Origin: Planctomycetota bacterium
GTDB taxonomy: Bacteria; Planctomycetota; B15-G4
Assembly: GCA_029245865.1 (NCBI GenBank)
Contig: JAQWOM010000043.1
Coordinates: 172,620 to 236,619 of the forward strand
Direction: 5' to 3'
DNA: 64,000 nt
Position 1 is the stretch's first letter; every line of letters begins with the position of its first letter. The position numbers were made by a program, and so were the translations under genes. The notes below the pieces were generated by a model that was given only the letters and a program-made list of their open reading frames with translations, was not told the DNA's origin and made no database searches. Shown here one piece after another: positions 60,700 through 64,000 of this stretch.

Positions 60700-61923
60700 A
60701 TGAATGTGCTCATGCTCTCTCCCGGATTTCCGGATGAGATGAACTCTTTCACCGAAGGCCTCGCGGCCGCAGGCGCACGCGTCTACGGTGTCGGCGAACA
60801 ACCGCTGGGCACGCTTCCCGCTCGCTGCCGCACTGCCCTGACGGCGTATCTTCAAGTGCCTTCCCTCTGGGATGACGAAGCGGCTATCGGCGAGATTTCA
60901 AAGGAAGCACGAGCCAACAACATTGAGTTCTCGCGCATCGAATGCCTGTGGGAACCACTCATGATCCTCGCAGCACGACTCCGAGAGGCCCTCGGCGTGC
61001 CCGGCATGACCGTCGCAGAAACCGTCCCCTTCCGGGACAAAGAGATCATGAAGAGCGTGCTGGACGCTGCAGGCATCCGCACGCCTCATCACGCACGCTG
61101 CACAGATGAGAATCAATCGCGCGCTGCTGCCGAGCGCATCGGCTTCCCGCTCATTGCCAAACCGATTGCGGGTGCAGGCTCTGCGGACACGCATCGCGTG
61201 AACGACGAGAAAGACCTCGATCGAGTGCTACCGCTGATCCGACACGTTCCAGAGGTGAGCATCGAAGAGTTTATCGAAGGACGTGAATTCACCTTCGACA
61301 CCATCTGCGCCGCAGGCGAGGTGCTCTACCACAACATGTCCTGGTACAGGCCTTGCCCGCTCATCGCGAGAACGGTCGAGTGGACTTCACCACAGACCAT
61401 CGCACTGCGAAACCCTGGCGTGGGGCCCCTCGCAGCCGGTCAGGAGATGGGCTTTGCGGTCCTCAAGGCTCTGGGATTCCAGACGGGCTTCACGCATATG
61501 GAGTGGTTTCTCACGGATTCGGGCGAAGCGGTCTTCGGTGAAATCGGAGCACGCCCGCCAGGGGCCCGTTCCGTGGAGATCATGAACGTCGCCAGTGACA
61601 TCGATCTCTACCAGGGCTGGGCCGAAGCGGTCTGCACCGGACAGCTGTCACAGCAGATTCACCGTCGCTACAACGCAGCTGTCATCTTCAAGCGCGCCCA
61701 GGGCGAGGGTCGTATCACTCAAATCGAGGGGCTGGGCGAACTTCTTTCTCGGTTTGGCCCGCACGTAACCTCCGTAGACCTTCTGCCACCCGGCGCCCAC
61801 CGTCGCAACTGGAAGCAAACGCTCATGTCGGATGGGCATCTCGTGCTGCGCCATCCAGATCTCGAGACCTGCGTCGAGATGGCAGATCGCGTCGGTACAG
61901 ACCTCCGGATATATGCAGCCTGA
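60700..61923 (+). CDS. ATP-grasp carboxylate-amine ligase, paralog 3
   Basis: A 407-residue ligase starting MNVLMLSPGFPDEMNSFTEGLAAAGARV, close to the opening of paralog 1. Core motifs are FPLIAKPIAGAGSADTHRV, SIEEFIEGREFTFDTICAAG and HMEWFLTDSGEAVFGEIGARPPGA. It shares the middle segment AETVPFRDKEIMKSVLDAAGI with the other copies. The longer ORF-track start would run over the intergenic ribosome-binding region. Three bases separate it from the S51-like gene, so the two are almost surely co-translated. Confidence 0.8.
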   Translation: MNVLMLSPGFPDEMNSFTEGLAAAGARVYGVGEQPLGTLPARCRTALTAYLQVPSLWDDEAAIGEISKEARANNIEFSRIECLWEPLMILAARLREALGVPGMTVAETVPFRDKEIMKSVLDAAGIRTPHHARCTDENQSRAAAERIGFPLIAKPIAGAGSADTHRVNDEKDLDRVLPLIRHVPEVSIEEFIEGREFTFDTICAAGEVLYHNMSWYRPCPLIARTVEWTSPQTIALRNPGVGPLAAGQEMGFAVLKALGFQTGFTHMEWFLTDSGEAVFGEIGARPPGARSVEIMNVASDIDLYQGWAEAVCTGQLSQQIHRRYNAAVIFKRAQGEGRITQIEGLGELLSRFGPHVTSVDLLPPGAHRRNWKQTLMSDGHLVLRHPDLETCVEMADRVGTDLRIYAA

Positions 61924-61926
61924 CTC

Positions 61927-62862
61927 ATGACAAAGGTCGTCCTCCTCGGTCCACAGGGCAGTTCCCCCACGGTGCGATCCACTCTCGATGAGTTGGAGTT
62001 GGGCGGACCTATCGCCGTCGTGACTGCCGGCTGGGAAGAACGCGAAGCAGAAGTCGATGAACTGGCAACCCATGTTGGTCGAGAGGTTTGCAACTTGCGT
62101 CTCTTTACACGCGCAGAAGCCGCGCTCGAAAGAGACCCAGAACTCGCAACGGCTCTGCGAGAGCTGAACGACCGCCTACGTACACTACGCATCTACTATC
62201 AGCTGCGCCTCTCAAACGCAATGAGTGCCATACGCGACCTGGCGGAGCGCGAGACTCCAAAACATAAACAGGAGCTGGATGAAGAAATCGAGCACGCCCT
62301 GGGCGCCGCACACGTACTCGATCAACATCACCGGCAGCGCTCACGAGATGCTTTTCTTTCTTTTGATGAACGCATGACACCAAGCCACCGGGATTCGATC
62401 GGTCGCGCTCGCGGAAAGATCCGCAAAGAACTCTCCAGGTGCAAAACGCTTGCCATCGCCGGGGGCCATGTGGCTGTCTTGCTTGGCCGCATGCGGCTCT
62501 TCGTCCTGGACGAATTGATCGAGGATCAAACCATCATCGCCTGGTCCGCGGGGGCCATGGCCCTCACCGACCAGGTCGTCCTCTTCCATGACAGCCCTCC
62601 ACAAGGCCGTGGCGACGCCGAAGTCCTCTCCGAAGGGCTGGGGCTTTGCCCGGACGTCGTCGCCTTGCCGCACGCCCGGCAACGCCTTCTGCTCGACGAC
62701 CCGCTGCGTGTCAGCATCATGGCGCGTCGCTTCGCCCCCTCGCGTTGCCTTGCACTGGACAAAGGGTCCCGAGCCATCTGGAACGGAACCAGTTGGACCG
62801 TTGCTCCCGGCACAAGAACCCTGCAGCCAGACGGATCACTGCACGTCGGGGGAATCTCATGA
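61927..62862 (+). CDS. S51/cyanophycinase-like hydrolase with helical insertion
   Basis: A 311-residue class I glutamine-amidotransferase-fold protein. The N-terminal strand is VVLLGPQGSSPTV. AIAGGHVAVLLGRM and the nucleophile elbow IIAWSAGAMALTD (Ser207) match peptidase S51 and cyanophycinases, which cleave aspartyl or isopeptide bonds. Residues ~60-170 form an unusual long charged helical insert (for example ERETPKHKQELDEEIEHALG). The His expected in the charge relay may be in VALPHARQRLLL. It is translated from an ATG three bases after the ligase stop, and its own stop overlaps the esterase start as ATGA. Confidence 0.75.
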   Translation: MTKVVLLGPQGSSPTVRSTLDELELGGPIAVVTAGWEEREAEVDELATHVGREVCNLRLFTRAEAALERDPELATALRELNDRLRTLRIYYQLRLSNAMSAIRDLAERETPKHKQELDEEIEHALGAAHVLDQHHRQRSRDAFLSFDERMTPSHRDSIGRARGKIRKELSRCKTLAIAGGHVAVLLGRMRLFVLDELIEDQTIIAWSAGAMALTDQVVLFHDSPPQGRGDAEVLSEGLGLCPDVVALPHARQRLLLDDPLRVSIMARRFAPSRCLALDKGSRAIWNGTSWTVAPGTRTLQPDGSLHVGGIS

Positions 62863-63998
62863 GCAGCCCGATCCAAAAACTCTGCGCAGAGGGCATGCCG
62901 TCTCTCGAGAAGATCGACGCTTTTCTGGCAAAGCACAGCGTTCCAATCGTCGAGGACCAACGGGTCACCTTCATCTTTCGCGGAGATCTGAAAGCTGTCT
63001 TCCTGCAGCACTTCATCTACGGCCTCGAATCCACACGCCCCTTCGAACGGATTGAAGGCACAGACCTCTGGCATCTTGAGATGGAGATCCCTCGAGAGTC
63101 TCGCGTTGAATACAAACTTCAACTTGAACACGCTGACGGACGACGAGAGCTCGTACGCGATCCGCTCAATGAGGCCGTTGCACACGACCCCTTTGGCAGC
63201 AACTCTGTCTGCGCGGGCGCTGGCTATGAAAGGCCTCTCTGGACTCTTGAAAACAACGACACGCGGCCAGGAACTCTAGAACACCGCCGTATTCAGAGTC
63301 ATGCATTCGGAAACCGTCGCGAAGTCAGCGTGTATCTACCAGCGCGCTACCGCAAGTCGGGTCGCTATCCGTTGCTTGTGGTCCATGACGGAATGGACTA
63401 TCTACGGTTCAGTTCCTTGAAGACGGTTCTCGACAACCTGATTCACCGGCTTGAGATCCCCCCCATGGTCGTGGCATTGACCGGCTCAAGTGACCGACTG
63501 CATGAGTACGCCGACGACCCTCGGCACGCGGCCTATATCGCCGAAGAACTGGTTCCCGCCATGGAACAACGTTACTCGCTTGTGAGTCACGCCGATGCAC
63601 GGGGGCTGATGGGAGCCAGCTTTGGAGGCGTCGCCGCTCTCTCGACGGCATGGCGGTATCAGGGCACATTCGGACGCCTGCTCCTGCAATCGGGCTCTTT
63701 TGCGTTCACAGACATCGGCGTCAATCCGCGAGGACCAGACTTCGACCCTGTCGTGCGCTTCATGAACGAGTTTCGCAAAGACCCTGGGCGCCCAGCGGAG
63801 CGACTGTTCCTGAGCTGCGGAACCTATGAATCCCTCATCTACGAGAATCGATCCCTCGTGCCGAGACTCCAGCAAGCCGGCATGAGCCTTCGATTCGTGG
63901 AAGCCCGCGATGGGCACAACTGGGAGAACTGGCGCGACCGGCTCCGCGAGGGCCTGTCCTGGCTCTTCCCGGGCCCCCTGTGGATGGTTTATGAATAA
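62859..63998 (+). CDS. Enterochelin esterase-like alpha/beta hydrolase with N-terminal E-set domain
   Basis: A 379-residue two-domain protein. Residues ~30-125 look like the beta-sandwich domain found before Fes-type esterases and in CBM48 proteins (VTFIFRGDLKAVFLQHFIYG, WHLEMEIPRESRVEYKLQL). The hydrolase domain has VSVYLPARYRKSGRYPLLVVHDG, nucleophile elbow GLMGASFGGVAAL (Ser254) and the probable catalytic His in DGHNWENWRDRL. No secretion signal is seen, so it should act in the cytoplasm. It overlaps the S51-like gene by four bases. A siderophore role has no local support; ester cleavage in the same pathway as the ligases is inferred. Confidence 0.8.
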   Translation: MSSPIQKLCAEGMPSLEKIDAFLAKHSVPIVEDQRVTFIFRGDLKAVFLQHFIYGLESTRPFERIEGTDLWHLEMEIPRESRVEYKLQLEHADGRRELVRDPLNEAVAHDPFGSNSVCAGAGYERPLWTLENNDTRPGTLEHRRIQSHAFGNRREVSVYLPARYRKSGRYPLLVVHDGMDYLRFSSLKTVLDNLIHRLEIPPMVVALTGSSDRLHEYADDPRHAAYIAEELVPAMEQRYSLVSHADARGLMGASFGGVAALSTAWRYQGTFGRLLLQSGSFAFTDIGVNPRGPDFDPVVRFMNEFRKDPGRPAERLFLSCGTYESLIYENRSLVPRLQQAGMSLRFVEARDGHNWENWRDRLREGLSWLFPGPLWMVYE

Positions 63999-64000
63999 CG

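Noticed and set aside
62859-63998. The Fes-like esterase as evidence for a siderophore locus.
   Set aside because: No NRPS, catecholate synthesis, TonB receptor or iron transporter genes lie nearby; family resemblance alone does not support iron uptake.

Overview
This is a GC-rich, densely coded bacterial window. It holds 55 protein-coding genes and no rRNA, tRNA, CRISPR array, insertion sequence or prophage that I can recognise. No gap between genes exceeds about 200 bases. The organism is most likely a member of the PVC superphylum, probably a planctomycete. The best marker is a 57-residue basic protein starting MSIHRSLK (16853-17026), which matches the small basic signature protein known from that superphylum. 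Three EutN/CcmL-type microcompartment vertex proteins next to a class II aldolase agree with this. The placement rests on recalled family knowledge, not on a search.

Region 1 (3-21040) is entirely on the minus strand. The run from 12817 down to 3 is a surface-glycan locus: a sulfatase-fold membrane protein, a ROK sugar kinase, a Wzm/Wzt-type ABC exporter, two GT2 glycosyltransferases, two tandem GNAT-like proteins, an NhaA antiporter, a PIG-L deacetylase and a GT4 glycosyltransferase. Most of these genes overlap by 1-4 bases (ATGA, GTGA, TGATG), which suggests translational coupling. Upstream lie housekeeping genes (der, queE, an aminotransferase, the PVC small basic protein), a SPOR-like membrane protein, a TPR metallopeptidase, a YkgJ-type cysteine-cluster protein with an apparent ATC start, and a Ser/Thr kinase.

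Region 2 (21165-30794, plus strand) opens with a single-AAA ClpB/ClpX-like ATPase divergent from the kinase. Two membrane/lipid-linked glycosyltransferases, a DJ-1/PfpI protein and a SurA-like exported protein follow. Then comes a notable block: EutN, EutN, ABC ATPase, ABC-2 permease, EutN, class II aldolase. The ABC genes are translationally coupled to vertex-protein genes on both sides, and no BMC-H shell gene is present in the window.

Region 3 (30832-52669) is mixed metabolism and envelope: pgi, an RND pump, a P5C dehydrogenase-like ALDH, a solute-binding lipoprotein, a large lipoprotein metalloprotease, a membrane-anchored MutS-like ATPase, a heptosyltransferase-like GT9 with cysteine clusters, a zinc alcohol dehydrogenase, a triple-BON protein, a MATE pump, an SDR, aroA, crcB, arsC and a MatB-like acyl-CoA synthetase.

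Region 4 (52666-63998) is the best candidate for an undescribed system. It contains a glutamate-cysteine-ligase-like enzyme fused to two CBS domains, a gamma-glutamyltranspeptidase, three paralogous ~406-residue ATP-grasp ligases, a glycogen synthase, an S51/cyanophycinase-like hydrolase with a helical insertion, and an enterochelin-esterase-like hydrolase. The genes make and break amide, gamma-glutamyl or ester bonds. I infer a pathway for a small peptide-like or amide-linked metabolite; the product is unknown.
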